From Bacillus nitratireducens (GTDB lineage Bacteria > Bacillota > Bacilli > Bacillales > Bacillaceae_G), in assembly GCF_001884135.1 (NCBI RefSeq), contig NZ_MAOC01000007.1, positions 186,001 to 250,000 on the forward strand: a stretch of 64,000 nt of DNA, in the 5' to 3' direction. The notes below the pieces were generated by a model. The model saw only the letters and a list, made by a program, of their open reading frames with translations. It searched no databases and was not told the origin of the DNA. Shown in pieces: positions 44,014 through 56,068 of this stretch (within the stretch, counting starts at the first letter, position 1; each line of letters begins with the position of its first letter). The position numbers and the translations under genes are program-made.

Positions 44014-44946
44014 TTATCGTTTTTCAGCGATTCTCAACTTCGCAGAACGCGCTCGATTATTTTCTTCTAATTCAATGTCAGAAGGTAAAATCGGTTTTCT
44101 TGTAATAAGCTTTAATTTCGGTTTAAATTCATCCGGAATAATCGGTAGTCCCGGTGGTAATTGCGGCGTCGTGCTATTTCGCTTAAACGTCGTTTTACAA
44201 ATACGATCTTCTAATGAATGGAACGTTATAACACTAACTCTTCCACCAGGCTTGACCATATCAATTGCAGACTCCAACGCCTCTTCAAATACTTTTAATT
44301 CATCATTTACAGCAATACGAATCGCCTGGAATACTCGCTTCGCAGGATGTCCACCTGTTCTACGTGCCGGAGCTGGAATACCTTCTTTAATTAATTCTAC
44401 TAATTCTCCTGTCGTTTCAATAGCCTTATTCTCGCGATATGCTTCGATTTTCCTTACTATTTGCTTTGAAAATTTTTCTTCGCCGTATTGGAAGAAAATT
44501 CTTACGAGTTGTTCATATGACCAGCTGTTTACAACATCATATGCTGTTAATGGGGCATCTTGATCCATCCGCATATCTAACGGTGCATCATGATGATAAC
44601 TAAAGCCACGCTCTGGTGTATCTAATTGTGGGGATGAAACACCTAAATCGAATAAAATCCCGTCTACTTCTGTGATACCTAATTCATGTAGTTTTTCAGA
44701 TAAATAACGGAAGTTGCTCTTTACTGTTACAAATTGCTCACCATAAGAAGAAAATTTTTCCTTTGCATTTTGAATCGCTATTTCATCTTGATCAAATGCT
44801 ATTAATTTTCCACCATCTGTTAGCTGGGATAATAAATAAGAACTATGTCCTCCTCCACCCAGTGTACAATCTACATATGTACCACTCGGCTTTATATCTA
44901 AGCCATCTACTGTTTCTTTCAAAAGTACTGTTACGTGTTTGAACAT
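44014..44946 (-). CDS. rsmH: 16S rRNA (cytosine1402-N4)-methyltransferase
   Basis: 310 residues, formerly mraW. SAM-dependent methylation of C1402 in the ribosomal P site. SAM motif [13 protein letters not shown] near 23-35, [19 protein letters not shown] near 102-120, and [11 protein letters not shown] near 245-255. Here it is the first gene of the division cluster, because the usual mraZ is missing upstream. Confidence 0.96.
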   Translation of the reverse strand: MFKHVTVLLKETVDGLDIKPSGTYVDCTLGGGGHSSYLLSQLTDGGKLIAFDQDEIAIQNAKEKFSSYGEQFVTVKSNFRYLSEKLHELGITEVDGILFDLGVSSPQLDTPERGFSYHHDAPLDMRMDQDAPLTAYDVVNSWSYEQLVRIFFQYGEEKFSKQIVRKIEAYRENKAIETTGELVELIKEGIPAPARRTGGHPAKRVFQAIRIAVNDELKVFEEALESAIDMVKPGGRVSVITFHSLEDRICKTTFKRNSTTPQLPPGLPIIPDEFKPKLKLITRKPILPSDIELEENNRARSAKLRIAEKR

Positions 44947-45287
44947 TGCTGCACCTACTCTTTTTCCAATAAATTATGTTAAATACATTTCTCACTCTAC
45001 AAACATTATTTACTACTAGAGGATGAAATGCTACTAAAGAACGACTCATTTAACTTCCAACAAGGTAGCCTGCTATACAAATCGCTATTTTATTTTATTA
45101 TATACTAAATTTTATCATTTTTTGCGGGAATTTAAACAAAAACCTGTCGAAAAAGATATTAATCCGTTTACATTTTGTGCTATTTTGTCATATATATAAA
45201 CTTGGTACATAGCGATTCATCACACCAATATAAGATAGACAATTCAGAAATATTTCGCTTCTCAGTTAATTCAACGGGATAAAAATA
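44947..45287. promoter_or_regulatory. Division-cluster upstream region, mraZ absent, Spo0A box present
   Basis: 341 bp with no credible gene. On minus an extended -10 (TGATAAAAT, 45117-45109) and a TATAAT (45102-45097) can serve rsmH. A perfect 0A box TGTCGAA lies at 45145-45151. The GTGGG-type repeats bound by MraZ in other bacteria are not seen. Confidence 0.45.
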
Positions 45288-45288
45288 A

Positions 45289-45312
45289 AATCCTGCTCAA
45301 AAGAGCAAGATT
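45289..45312 (-). terminator. Terminator of bshC
   Basis: AATCTTGCTC TTTT GAGCAGGATT on minus (one mismatch), then a U-rich tract; immediately after the bshC stop. Confidence 0.82.
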
Positions 45313-46929
45313 CTATAGTTTTATTACATGATGTTTTCCGTCCCACGAAAATGATTGTTCCATTACCTGGTCCACAAAATCAAGACCGAATTGATTTAAA
45401 TAATAACAGACATTCCACACACGTTCTTGCGGTGCTCCTAATGGACGAAGCGCAAATTGCACACGTCGGAATTTATTTAGTTGAACCTCATGCTTCTTCT
45501 CAACATTTCTTTTCAACATTTTTTCTAACAGTTCAATTTGTTCATTAATTTTCATTTCATTTTTCCCTGCAAACTCATTTAACCCTGGATCTATTTTTTT
45601 CACGAATAGTTGTAATGATGTATGAATATCCATTATTTCTTTTTTCGCTTCTAGAAATCGTTCGTCTATCGGTTCCTCTATTTGATTAGAAAGCCAGTTT
45701 TCACGCAAATTATCTACTTTATTTAGAAATGGATCAATTTCTTGCAAATCTAAATCGTATAAATCTGTCGCTATATCTCGCTCCATATAAGTAATCGTAA
45801 GCCGAGGAACGACAGGTGGCATTTGGAAACCGACAGTGTGAAACACTTGTTGCAATTCACTCCAATAAGCTAACTCCCCCGGACCACCAATAAACGCTAA
45901 CGTAGGAAACACATACTCTTGCATAAGAGGACGCGTTACAACATTATTACTAAAACGTTCTGGACTTCTTTCCATCTCTTCCATCAATTCTTCATACGAA
46001 AATGAATGCACTCCATCTTTCCCAATAAATTTCCCTTGATTCTCTTCAAGCAATACTCGCTCATTATCAATTTCCATAAATATATGCACTGCATTTGCCT
46101 TCGTTTCAATAATCGGTTTAAACCCTAATTCCTTAATTACTTCCTGTTGATTATGAAGGCCTGCTTGAATTTCTTTATATTTACTTATTATTTGTTGTAA
46201 AAACGGTACTTCTAATTTTCTTAAGGCAGGATGATGAGAATCTACAAGAATTAAACCAGAATTTACGAACATTTTTGTAATAAGGTGCGCAAAGAAATCT
46301 ACATATGTATGCGATTTATCTAAAGCATCCTCAACAAATTGTAATACATCCTTTGTAAAATTCGTTTCCGGATATGTTTTAAAAATCTCTTCGATCCATT
46401 TTCTACAGTCTTCAATAGAAAGCTCTGACTCAGAAGCACTCGCCTTTTTCGGATGACGATCATGAAAAATGGTCTTTTTTATTTTTTTATTTTTCGTTAC
46501 AAATGTATGATTAATTTCATCCATATCATGATCTTCACCGGCAATCCAAAAGACTGGAACAACTCTAACCCCTAAACTCTCTTCTTTTTCTTTTGCAAGC
46601 TGTAAAATCGAAATGACTTTATGCACTGTATAAAGTGGTCCAGTTAACAATCCAGCCTGTTGTCCAGCTATAACTACATATGTATTTTCATCTTCAAGCG
46701 CTTTTATATTTTGAATTGTAGATTCTCCCGCTTGCAATTGTGTATTATATTCTAATAAATGCGTTACTAAATCTTGACGGAAAAACTCTCTCTCACGTAA
46801 ATCATGTAAACGCTGTTTAAAAGCATCTTCTGTTAACAAATAGTCAAAACATGACTGTATCTCTTTTTTACCGTTCACATAGTCCGCTACAACACCTTGT
46901 AGTGGAACAGAGATTTCTTTTATCTCCAT
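45313..46929 (-). CDS. bshC: Bacillithiol biosynthesis cysteine-adding enzyme
   Basis: 538 residues (YllA). Adds cysteine to glucosaminyl-malate, the last step of bacillithiol synthesis. Rossmann-like core with VIAGQQAGLLTGPLYT near 86-101 and WIAGEDHDMDEINH near 128-141, then a long coiled-coil insertion and C-terminal domain. ATG 46929 has AAAGGAAGA upstream; the extra 23 upstream codons are not supported. Conserved neighbour of panE and the division cluster. Confidence 0.95.
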   Translation of the reverse strand: MEIKEISVPLQGVVADYVNGKKEIQSCFDYLLTEDAFKQRLHDLREREFFRQDLVTHLLEYNTQLQAGESTIQNIKALEDENTYVVIAGQQAGLLTGPLYTVHKVISILQLAKEKEESLGVRVVPVFWIAGEDHDMDEINHTFVTKNKKIKKTIFHDRHPKKASASESELSIEDCRKWIEEIFKTYPETNFTKDVLQFVEDALDKSHTYVDFFAHLITKMFVNSGLILVDSHHPALRKLEVPFLQQIISKYKEIQAGLHNQQEVIKELGFKPIIETKANAVHIFMEIDNERVLLEENQGKFIGKDGVHSFSYEELMEEMERSPERFSNNVVTRPLMQEYVFPTLAFIGGPGELAYWSELQQVFHTVGFQMPPVVPRLTITYMERDIATDLYDLDLQEIDPFLNKVDNLRENWLSNQIEEPIDERFLEAKKEIMDIHTSLQLFVKKIDPGLNEFAGKNEMKINEQIELLEKMLKRNVEKKHEVQLNKFRRVQFALRPLGAPQERVWNVCYYLNQFGLDFVDQVMEQSFSWDGKHHVIKL

Positions 46930-47008
46930 ATAATTCTTCCTTTCGTATCCTGTTCTCTCACCAACCCACATTGTAGTCAATGTTTCATGTAAAAGCAAAG
47001 AAAAACAC

Positions 47009-47890
47009 TTATAATTCCATCCCTTTTATTGCATCATACAAAAATTGAAGTGTCGGAACGGATTGTTGTCGTCCCTTTGCTTCTTCTAATACATATCCGA
47101 CAATCGCATTAATTTCCGTTTGTCTATTCTCTCTTACATCCGCTAACATAGATGATGTATTACGAGCTGTTTTTTCACATACTTGGCATACCATTTGCCA
47201 TACCATTCTTTTGTCCTCTTCTTTAATAAGAAATGCGACTTCCTGAAATACTTGCTCCATCATTTGATAAAAAAACGGATTTGAAATTAACTCTCCGTTC
47301 TCAACCCGTAATAATGCGGTCAGTGGATTAATACATACATTCACCACTAATTTATTACGCATAATCCCATTCCAATCATCTTCTATTTGAATCGGAAAAT
47401 AATGTAAAGGAAAATGATTCAATACCTTTTCAAAACCATTAGATTGACCACGCACTACACCAAACTTTGTAACACCTATTCCAGTGTGATGGACTGTATG
47501 TTTCCCTTCTTTTTTCGCACCATGCTCCACGATCCCAACCGCTATACGTTCATTCCCTAATTTTTTCATAATATGAAGGTGAGACATGCCATTTTGTAAA
47601 AAGATTAATGACGATTCAGCCTGCACAAAAGGTAATATGTCAGTTATATGATACTGCTTTACAGCAATAAATGTATAATCCAACTTCTCATCTCGCATAC
47701 TTTCTATTGGTAAAACAGTTGGGAATACCGTTTCACTTTCCCCATTTCTAATACAAGTTACACCTGTTACATTCAATTCCTCAGCCTGCTTAGCCGTCCT
47801 TGTAAACAACGTAACATCTTGATTATTTTTTTGTAAATAAAATGTATATAGTAGACCAATAGCTCCTGGTCCAACAATTCCAATTTTCAT
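47009..47890 (-). CDS. panE: 2-dehydropantoate 2-reductase (ketopantoate reductase)
   Basis: 293 residues. NADPH-dependent reduction of ketopantoate to pantoate for coenzyme A. N-terminal GIVGPGAIGLLYTFYL (Rossmann GxGxxG, 4-19), catalytic Lys in the MRNKLVVNVCINPLTAL region (near 170-186), substrate Asn/Ser in the helical C-domain. Orthologue of ylbQ by position; B. cereus strains may carry a second copy elsewhere. The SD before ATG 47890 is weak (TGTGAAG). Confidence 0.9.
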   Translation of the reverse strand: MKIGIVGPGAIGLLYTFYLQKNNQDVTLFTRTAKQAEELNVTGVTCIRNGESETVFPTVLPIESMRDEKLDYTFIAVKQYHITDILPFVQAESSLIFLQNGMSHLHIMKKLGNERIAVGIVEHGAKKEGKHTVHHTGIGVTKFGVVRGQSNGFEKVLNHFPLHYFPIQIEDDWNGIMRNKLVVNVCINPLTALLRVENGELISNPFFYQMMEQVFQEVAFLIKEEDKRMVWQMVCQVCEKTARNTSSMLADVRENRQTEINAIVGYVLEEAKGRQQSVPTLQFLYDAIKGMEL

Positions 47891-48103
47891 CTTCACACAA
47901 GGAACATATATTAACAAGTGATATACGTTCCCTTGCCCTTCCCCCTTTACGGCTTATTAAATTATAATTGCATAGTTAAGGATTCAATTATCTTTTAACA
48001 AATGCAACCTCTTCTTTCACTATGTATATACTACTTATATACATAGTTCTACTCTTAGTTTAGCAAATCCTCAAAAAAATAATGAAAGAAATATTCTATC
48101 TTC

Positions 48104-48132
48104 TTCATAAAAATTAAAAAATGAGTTATAAT
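48104..48132 (+). promoter_or_regulatory. SigA promoter of ylbP
   Basis: TTCATA (48104-48109), 17 bp, perfect TATAAT (48127-48132); the start near 48139 leaves a leader of about 50 bases. The remaining gap (47891-48100) is AT-rich with no gene; it must also hold the panE promoter on minus, not clearly seen. Confidence 0.65.
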
Positions 48133-48191
48133 ATTATTATAAATATTTTAACTTTTCTGCATTCAACAAGATATGAAAAGGATGTGATGTA

Positions 48192-48665
48192 ATGGGATTC
48201 CCAAAAGTTGAGCGCTTGCTCATCAATTATAAAACATTAGATGAATTTAAAAAATTTAAAGGTTGCGGAGCTCAAGAACTATCCATGTTGGAAGAATTAG
48301 AAGCAAACATTATTGAAAATGATAGCGAATCTCCATTTTACGGTATTTATTACGGAGGATCGCTAATCGCACGTATGAGTCTATACATGAAAAGGAACGG
48401 CGGGGAACCATTTGAAATTACAGGACCTTACCTAGAACTTTATAAACTTGAAGTGTTACCGACTTTTCAAAAACAAGGATTCGGACAAATACTTGTTAAC
48501 TATGCAAAGCAACTGAAATTCCCAATTAAAACGATAGCACGTATCCATTCAGCTGGTTTTTGGGATAAATTGAGTTTCCAACCAGTATCAGTACCTGATG
48601 GCGATTTTTATATTTGGCTTCCAGAAACAAATGTGAATGCGGTTACAAATGAAGAATCTGCATAA
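48192..48665 (+). CDS. ylbP: YlbP, GNAT-family N-acetyltransferase
   Basis: 157 residues. GNAT fold with the acetyl-CoA motif LEVLPTFQKQGFGQILVNYAK (near 92-112; Q/RxxGxG form QKQGFG). The substrate is unknown. The only plus-strand gene between the division cluster and ylbJ/tmcAL, in the position of B. subtilis ylbP. AAAAGGATGTGATG precedes ATG 48192. A bidirectional terminator follows. Confidence 0.88.
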   Translation: MGFPKVERLLINYKTLDEFKKFKGCGAQELSMLEELEANIIENDSESPFYGIYYGGSLIARMSLYMKRNGGEPFEITGPYLELYKLEVLPTFQKQGFGQILVNYAKQLKFPIKTIARIHSAGFWDKLSFQPVSVPDGDFYIWLPETNVNAVTNEESA

Positions 48666-48674
48666 GAAATAAAA

Positions 48675-48699
48675 AAAACAGCTGCGTAACAGCTGTTTT
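48675..48699. terminator. Bidirectional terminator, ylbP / gerR
   Basis: AAAACAGCTG CGTAA CAGCTGTTTT with T-runs on both strands, between convergent ylbP and gerR stops. Confidence 0.88.
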
Positions 48700-48700
48700 T

Positions 48701-49207
48701 TTATTTCTTTAACTTCTCCAATTTCCCATTCGAGCGAGCACCATTTCTTTCCGCTACCATTACACTTCTTTTTTGATCGATATAATCAAGTAATGTTCTA
48801 TATTCTTCCTCATATACTGATAATCGCTCCAGAAGACTTTCTCGCTCTGTTTGTAACGATTCAATTTGTTGTTGCAACACCATTAAAGAGTTTTCATCTT
48901 TATAATTTCGTAAGAAATCAATAACATCATTCAACGTAATAGATTTCGGCTCTAATACCTTTGTCTCTTTCACTTCATAATTTTCTACCTTACGAAGTTG
49001 CTTTGCTTCTTCAATACGTTCTTTGTATTGCTTTCTAACGTAAGAATTCCATCTAAATCCACATGCTGCTGGTGTGCGAGACAAATGTCTACCCACTTCT
49101 TTAAAGGCAGAAAGTTGCGTTCCACCTTCTTGAATATGCCGGAGTACTACTTCTGCCAGAAGCAAATCTTCATCATCAGTCCAAGCATCTTGTCTTGTTG
49201 TCGCCAT
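48701..49207 (-). CDS. gerR: GerR (YlbO), RsfA-family mother-cell transcription regulator
   Basis: 168 residues from ATG 49207 behind GGGAGG. An N-terminal Myb/SANT-like DNA-binding domain ([39 protein letters not shown], about 8-62) is followed by a coiled coil (about 105-150). In B. subtilis GerR is made under SigE and represses some SigE genes while activating others (recollection). Spore-former-specific. Confidence 0.9.
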   Translation of the reverse strand: MATTRQDAWTDDEDLLLAEVVLRHIQEGGTQLSAFKEVGRHLSRTPAACGFRWNSYVRKQYKERIEEAKQLRKVENYEVKETKVLEPKSITLNDVIDFLRNYKDENSLMVLQQQIESLQTERESLLERLSVYEEEYRTLLDYIDQKRSVMVAERNGARSNGKLEKLKK

Positions 49208-49292
49208 CTCTCTAGTCCTCCCTATGCATTTTTTATTAAGCATATGCAGTTACTAGAAAAGATAGAATACAACAAATAAAGAATAAGACAAA

Positions 49293-49328
49293 AAAAATAA
49301 ACGCAGAAGATATCTTCTACGTTTATTT
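49293..49328 (-). terminator. Terminator of ylbN-rpmF
   Basis: AAAATAAACG-AGAAGA/TCTTCT-CGTTTATTTT stem, one mismatch, with U-rich continuation on minus, eight bases after the rpmF stop. Confidence 0.82.
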
Positions 49329-49336
49329 TCCCGCAA

Positions 49337-49510
49337 TTACTTGCTGATTACTTCTTTACCTTTGTAAGTACCGCATGCTTTACATACACGGTGAGCTAAT
49401 TTCGCTTCACCACAGCTTGGGCACTCTACCATACCAGGTACTGATAATTTGAAATGCGTACGACGCTTTCTTTTTACTGTTTTAGAAGTTCTTCTAAAAG
49501 GTACAGCCAT
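49337..49510 (-). CDS. rpmF: 50S ribosomal protein L32
   Basis: 57 residues. [17 protein letters not shown] basic N-terminus and a zinc knuckle [18 protein letters not shown] (CxxC...CxxC, about 30-46), so the zinc-containing C+ paralogue. ATG 49510 with GGAGGTGGG upstream is chosen; the 28 extra upstream codons are spurious. Cotranscribed with ylbN, a widespread arrangement. Confidence 0.97.
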
Positions 49511-49571
49511 TCTTCCCACCTCCTTAAAAGAAATAGTTATTTTCATATGAAGGCCTAAACCAGTCTTCCGA

Positions 49572-50072
49572 TTATTTGTCAAAAAACTTTGCAAGTCCTG
49601 CTAATCTTGGATCAACAGTCTTTTCTTTGTTTTCTTCCGAAATCACTTGCCAGTCTTGACCTTGCATCGGCGCTCCACCAGAAACATCATCACTGAAAAT
49701 TTGCATTGGAATCTCCAAAAGTATATTTTCCTTGATTACGGGCAGTAAGTCAAGTACTTCTCCTTCTAAACAATGAATTTCAGCTTCTGTTTCAAATTCT
49801 TCTTCTGAAGTTTGGAACACCTCAGTTGTTTTAATGTCAAATGGTAATGTCACATCTACTAAAGAGCGAGAACATGGTAAAACCATGCTTCCAGTTATAT
49901 GTAGATGAAACGTAAACTTACCGGAGCCAAAATCAACTCTTCCTGTTACATGAACAGGATTAATTTCACGAATATCTTTCTCGACCTCTTTTAGCTCACT
50001 TACATCTACCATTTCATTCAATGTCAATCCTTTATTTCTCAATTTATTCAATTGATGGATGGACCATTTCAT
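49572..50072 (-). CDS. ylbN: YlbN, YceD/DUF177-family protein
   Basis: 166 residues. DUF177 with conserved [15 protein letters not shown] near 66-80 and C-terminal [13 protein letters not shown]. YceD-family proteins always sit before rpmF and are implicated in 23S rRNA synthesis or large-subunit assembly; the mechanism is unknown. First gene of the ylbN-rpmF operon. Confidence 0.92.
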
Positions 50073-50225
50073 ATCATATCACCTCAAGGCAACAAACAAA
50101 ATTATAGCTAGCCATTTTATATTTGTCAATGTTTTTTCTTTACACTATAATGAAGTCATCATAGGAAATAATATATAGATTATCACGTTTTCCAAAAAGA
50201 TGCTACATCGAAAGGAGAGATTACC

Positions 50226-51467
50226 ATAAAAGCCAGTGGTATTGTTGTTGAATATAACCCTTTTCATAACGGTCATGCTTATCATGTGCAACAAACAAAA
50301 AAGTTAACACAGTCTGATATTATTATCGCCGTTATGAGTGGTCCTTTTTTGCAGCGTGGTGAGCCAGCACTCATCTCCAAATGGTATCGTACTAAAATGG
50401 CCTTAACAAACGGCGTAGACCTTATTGTAGAGCTTCCTTATGCATTTGCAACACAAAAGGCCGAAACTTTCGCAAATGGCGCAATTTCGATTTTAAACGC
50501 CCTTCATGTTTCTGAGATTTGTTTCGGTAGTGAAGATGGGGAAACTGGAAATTTCTACAATACCATCTCTGTACAAAAAAATGAAGAAGAGACTTTTAAT
50601 CGTCTTGTGAAGCAATTTATGAATGCGGGTAATAGTTATGCAAAAGCTACATCCGAAGCCTTTCAACACATCTTACCACCTGAAAAAAATGTAGATATGT
50701 CACAACCAAATAACATTTTAGGTTTACAGTACATTAAAGCTATCCTTTTACAAAATAGCTCCATGCAAGCACAAACCATAAAAAGATTCGCCTCTCATTA
50801 TCATGATGAAACATTTCACGATCAACATATTGCAAGTGCAACAAGTATCCGCAAACAACTATTTAATGAACACGGTTCATCTACAACTATTGAGCCTTTT
50901 ATCCCGAAAACAACTGCTTCTCTTTTAGAAAACTACAAGCAAAACTATGGGACGTTACATAACTGGGAAAAATACTTTTCATTTTTTAAATACAAACTTA
51001 TGACGATGTCTCCAGGGGACTTACAACATATATATGAAATTGAAGAGGGTTTAGAGCATCGTATTTTATCCAAAATACAAGACAGTTCATCTTTCTATTC
51101 ATTCATGGAAGCATTAAAAACAAAACGTTATACATGGACTAGATTACAAAGAGCTTGTACACATATTTTAACAAATACAACGAAGGAAGAAATATATAAA
51201 GCAAATATAGAACAGCACGCGCCGTATATCCGTCTACTCGGAATGTCACAAAAAGGACAAACTTATCTTTCTAAAAATAAGAAAAGAATAGAACTGCCAA
51301 TCCTTACACATACAAAAACATTCGAACACCCTACTTTAGACATAGAGCGAAAATCAAATGCTGTATATTTCTCCATAATGCAAGAACCTTTGCGGACACA
51401 CCTGCTAAAACAAGAAGCAACGCATCATCCAGTTCGTTATGATGAAACAACTAAAAAATTCCTATAA
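50226..51467 (+). CDS. tmcAL: tRNA(Met) cytidine acetate ligase TmcAL, apparent AUA start
   Basis: 413 residues if initiated at ATA 50226. Forms N4-acetylcytidine at the elongator tRNA-Met wobble base using acetate and ATP. The frame before the first usable GTG (50286) encodes [20 protein letters not shown], the nucleotidyltransferase (HIGH-like) motif at the very N-terminus of the family. Between the upstream stop at 50169 and 50226 there is no ATG, GTG or TTG. AAAGGAGAG stands eight bases before ATA; ATT at 50220 is the other option but too close to it. Databases list, from memory, a 393-residue form from 50286 that lacks the motif. Confidence 0.88.
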   Translation: MKASGIVVEYNPFHNGHAYHVQQTKKLTQSDIIIAVMSGPFLQRGEPALISKWYRTKMALTNGVDLIVELPYAFATQKAETFANGAISILNALHVSEICFGSEDGETGNFYNTISVQKNEEETFNRLVKQFMNAGNSYAKATSEAFQHILPPEKNVDMSQPNNILGLQYIKAILLQNSSMQAQTIKRFASHYHDETFHDQHIASATSIRKQLFNEHGSSTTIEPFIPKTTASLLENYKQNYGTLHNWEKYFSFFKYKLMTMSPGDLQHIYEIEEGLEHRILSKIQDSSSFYSFMEALKTKRYTWTRLQRACTHILTNTTKEEIYKANIEQHAPYIRLLGMSQKGQTYLSKNKKRIELPILTHTKTFEHPTLDIERKSNAVYFSIMQEPLRTHLLKQEATHHPVRYDETTKKFL

Positions 51468-51470
51468 GAA

Positions 51471-51495
51471 AAACCTCTCTTTTTCAGAGAGGTTT
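51471..51495. terminator. Bidirectional terminator, tmcAL / ylbL
   Basis: AAACCTCTCT TTTTC AGAGAGGTTT between convergent genes; the right arm includes two bases of the ylbL stop. Confidence 0.85.
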
Positions 51496-52519
51496 ACTTT
51501 ATTTTACCCATTTTTTCCAAATACGTTAATGCATCATCCAGTGTGTCCACCGGTACAATTTTCATCTTTGTTTTAATATCTTTCGCAGCTTCAAGAGCAT
51601 CTTTATAATTCGATTTCTCTACACCCTTTTCATTTGGCGCAAAGAACACTTCAGCTCCCGCATCACTAGCAGCTACTACTTTTTGCTGAATACCACCAAT
51701 GGGACCAATTTCTCCTTTATCATTGATTGTACCTGTTCCAGCTATTTCATGTCCGTTTGTTAAATCTTCTTCAACGAGCTGATTATAAATTTCTAAGGTA
51801 AACATTAAACCCGCTGATGGCCCCCCTATTTCATGGGAATCAATTTTCACTTTCGGATCTACCACTAACTCTCTTTCTGTAACGATAGATACACCTATTC
51901 CAACGCGGCCATTTCCATTAGGAATTGTCTTTACATTTAAATTTTCTTTAAACTGTTCTCCACCTCGCTTGTATTCAATATTTACTGTATCTCCCTCTTT
52001 TTTCCCTGTCATATACTCAATAAATTGTTCCGTCTTTTCGAATGTTTTTCCGTCGACAGCTATGATGACATCTCCAAGCTTAAGCTTCCCTTCTGACGGC
52101 ATTCCCTTTGTCACACCAGCAACTAGGACCCCTTTATTTTCAAAAGATACGGAACGATTTGCACGTTTATATGCATTATAAATTGCGGCGTTTTGTGAAT
52201 CTTTCATTGCATAATTTTGGCGAAATTGATATTCTTCATCACTCTCACCTTTTTGCAATATTTCTTCCGCCTTCGAAACGTGTGTATATTTATTAAATTG
52301 CGCGGCTATTAAGTTCACAACATTTGCAGGCCCCATTGAGACTGTGACAAGCATAAAATCACCAGACTCTTTAGTTCCACCGTCAACTTGCACGTACGGC
52401 GCTAATTTCGCGGCCATACCTGGTTTTGTCACATAGTATGGCAAACGCACATAAACAAGTAGCATCGCCAATATAACCCCTATTAAAATTGCATATATAA
52501 ACCGAAAACGCTTAAACAT
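51494..52519 (-). CDS. ylbL: YlbL, membrane-anchored PDZ / Lon-like serine protease
   Basis: 341 residues. One N-terminal membrane helix (about 8-28), a PDZ domain (about 125-205, KGMPSEGKLKLGDVIIAVDG), and a Lon-type catalytic domain with Ser in HEIGGPSAGLMF (near 230-241) and Lys in GGIQQKVVAA (near 277-286). In B. subtilis YlbL degrades the DNA-damage division inhibitor YneA together with CtpA (recollection). Acts outside the membrane. Confidence 0.92.
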   Translation of the reverse strand: MFKRFRFIYAILIGVILAMLLVYVRLPYYVTKPGMAAKLAPYVQVDGGTKESGDFMLVTVSMGPANVVNLIAAQFNKYTHVSKAEEILQKGESDEEYQFRQNYAMKDSQNAAIYNAYKRANRSVSFENKGVLVAGVTKGMPSEGKLKLGDVIIAVDGKTFEKTEQFIEYMTGKKEGDTVNIEYKRGGEQFKENLNVKTIPNGNGRVGIGVSIVTERELVVDPKVKIDSHEIGGPSAGLMFTLEIYNQLVEEDLTNGHEIAGTGTINDKGEIGPIGGIQQKVVAASDAGAEVFFAPNEKGVEKSNYKDALEAAKDIKTKMKIVPVDTLDDALTYLEKMGKIK

Positions 52520-53303
52520 TATGTTTCTCCTTCCACTGCTCAATTAGTAAATAAATGTTTGAAATGTGTTTTTCTGCTTCCACTTCTCCGACCCTAATAA
52601 TGTCTTCAATATGTGTAAAAGCACGCGAACTAAATTGTTCTACTGCTGGCCTCATCATTAAATCTGATGCTATTTGCCGATTTATCACAAGTTCATGTTG
52701 CATGATTTCAATACTCTGCATAATCACATCATAAATCGATGTAACCTCTCCATTCACCTTAATTGGAGATACATCAACAGCAATAACAATATCAGCCCCT
52801 AAATCTTTTACAACCGATACGGGAATACGGTCAATTACCCCTCCATCCACTAATAAGCGGCCATCTATTTTCTCTGGAACAAACACCCCTGGCACAGATA
52901 TACTAGCTCGAACCGCCTCTGCAATCGGACCGCTTGTAAAAACAACTTTTTCCCCCTTCAAAATGTCAGTAGCCACAACAGCCGTTGGGATATCTAACTC
53001 TTCTAAATTTTTATTATATGTAAACATTTTAATCATATCTTTGATACGTTTTCCAGCAATAAATCCCATTTTAGGAACTGTAAAATCCAAATAATATTTC
53101 CTTTTAAAAACAGCGGCCAATCTATACAATCTTTCAACGTCACAACTCGCTGCATAAAATGTACCAATTAACGCTCCTATACTACTACCTGCTACCATAT
53201 GAATAGGGATGCCAGCTTCCCTTAACACTTTTATTACCCCTATATGAGCAAAACCTTTTGCACCTCCGGATCCAAGTGCTAAACCGATTTTTGGTTCCTT
53301 CAT
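52512..53303 (-). CDS. ylbK: YlbK, patatin-like phospholipase (RssA/NTE family)
   Basis: 263 residues. Ser-Asp hydrolase: oxyanion loop GSGGAKGFAHIGV near 11-23, nucleophile GSSIG in VAGSSIGALIG near 40-50, catalytic Asp in DGG (LLVDGGVIDRIP near 152-163). The lipid substrate is unknown. It overlaps the ylbL start by eight bases, so cotranscribed. ATG 53303 is used; the GTG three codons upstream lies in the ribosome binding site. Confidence 0.9.
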   Translation of the reverse strand: MKEPKIGLALGSGGAKGFAHIGVIKVLREAGIPIHMVAGSSIGALIGTFYAASCDVERLYRLAAVFKRKYYLDFTVPKMGFIAGKRIKDMIKMFTYNKNLEELDIPTAVVATDILKGEKVVFTSGPIAEAVRASISVPGVFVPEKIDGRLLVDGGVIDRIPVSVVKDLGADIVIAVDVSPIKVNGEVTSIYDVIMQSIEIMQHELVINRQIASDLMMRPAVEQFSSRAFTHIEDIIRVGEVEAEKHISNIYLLIEQWKEKHNV

Positions 53304-53415
53304 TTTTCTCACCCTTTAATTTTTTTCATTCCTTTTTCATACTTATGGTCTAAATTCACCACATATCCACGTATACTGAAATGAACGTTTTTGGGACAAA
53401 GGGGGATTTTCTTAC

Positions 53416-55691
<2,276 letters not shown>

Positions 55692-56012
55692 CTGTTGTCA
55701 CTACCTTTATTTCAATCTATAGAGCGATTACAGCAAATTCTTTTCAATTCAGTAACCGCTACCAATTCATACTATTTCATACATTTTTTTATTAATTTGT
55801 TATTTAAATAATTGAAAACCTCAGTTAAAATAACCGCTCGCTATTTCTTTCATATCCATTTCACTTTTTGCAAGCAACAACCCTCTATGTACATCAGTTC
55901 CACTTTACCTTTTTTATCCTATCATAAAATAAAAAAAAGAAAAATAAAAAGCCTAACATAAATTTTAATTTCATTATGTATATCTTCATTTAGATTGGAC
56001 ATAAATAAATAT
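55692..56012. other. AT-rich non-coding stretch upstream of rsmD
   Basis: No gene with a credible start on plus. On minus a weakly supported 48-codon frame (55922-56068) crosses part of it. No clear promoter pair was found for rsmD. Confidence 0.4.
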
Positions 56013-56068
56013 AACAACATCACCTTCGATGTTGTTGCCAACCGCGGAGAAGACTTACGTTTCCCCAT
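55922..56068 (-). CDS. Doubtful 48-residue small ORF antisense to the hairpin region
   Basis: ATG 56068 on minus follows GGAGGAAGAACTT at good spacing and opens MGKRKSSPRLATTSKVMLL, ending in a hydrophobic Phe/Leu/Ile run at TGA 55922. The basic start and low-complexity end, together with the overlap with a strongly structured region, make it equally likely to be chance. No homologue is recalled. Confidence 0.22.
   Translation of the reverse strand: MGKRKSSPRLATTSKVMLLYLFMSNLNEDIHNEIKIYVRLFIFLFFIL

Noticed and set aside
44075-44563. 162-codon plus-strand frame
   Set aside because: Antisense shadow of rsmH with no Shine-Dalgarno.
45000-45060. Possible mraZ remnant upstream of rsmH (minus frame 44843-45049)
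   Set aside because: The translation shows none of the conserved MraZ residues and no start signal.
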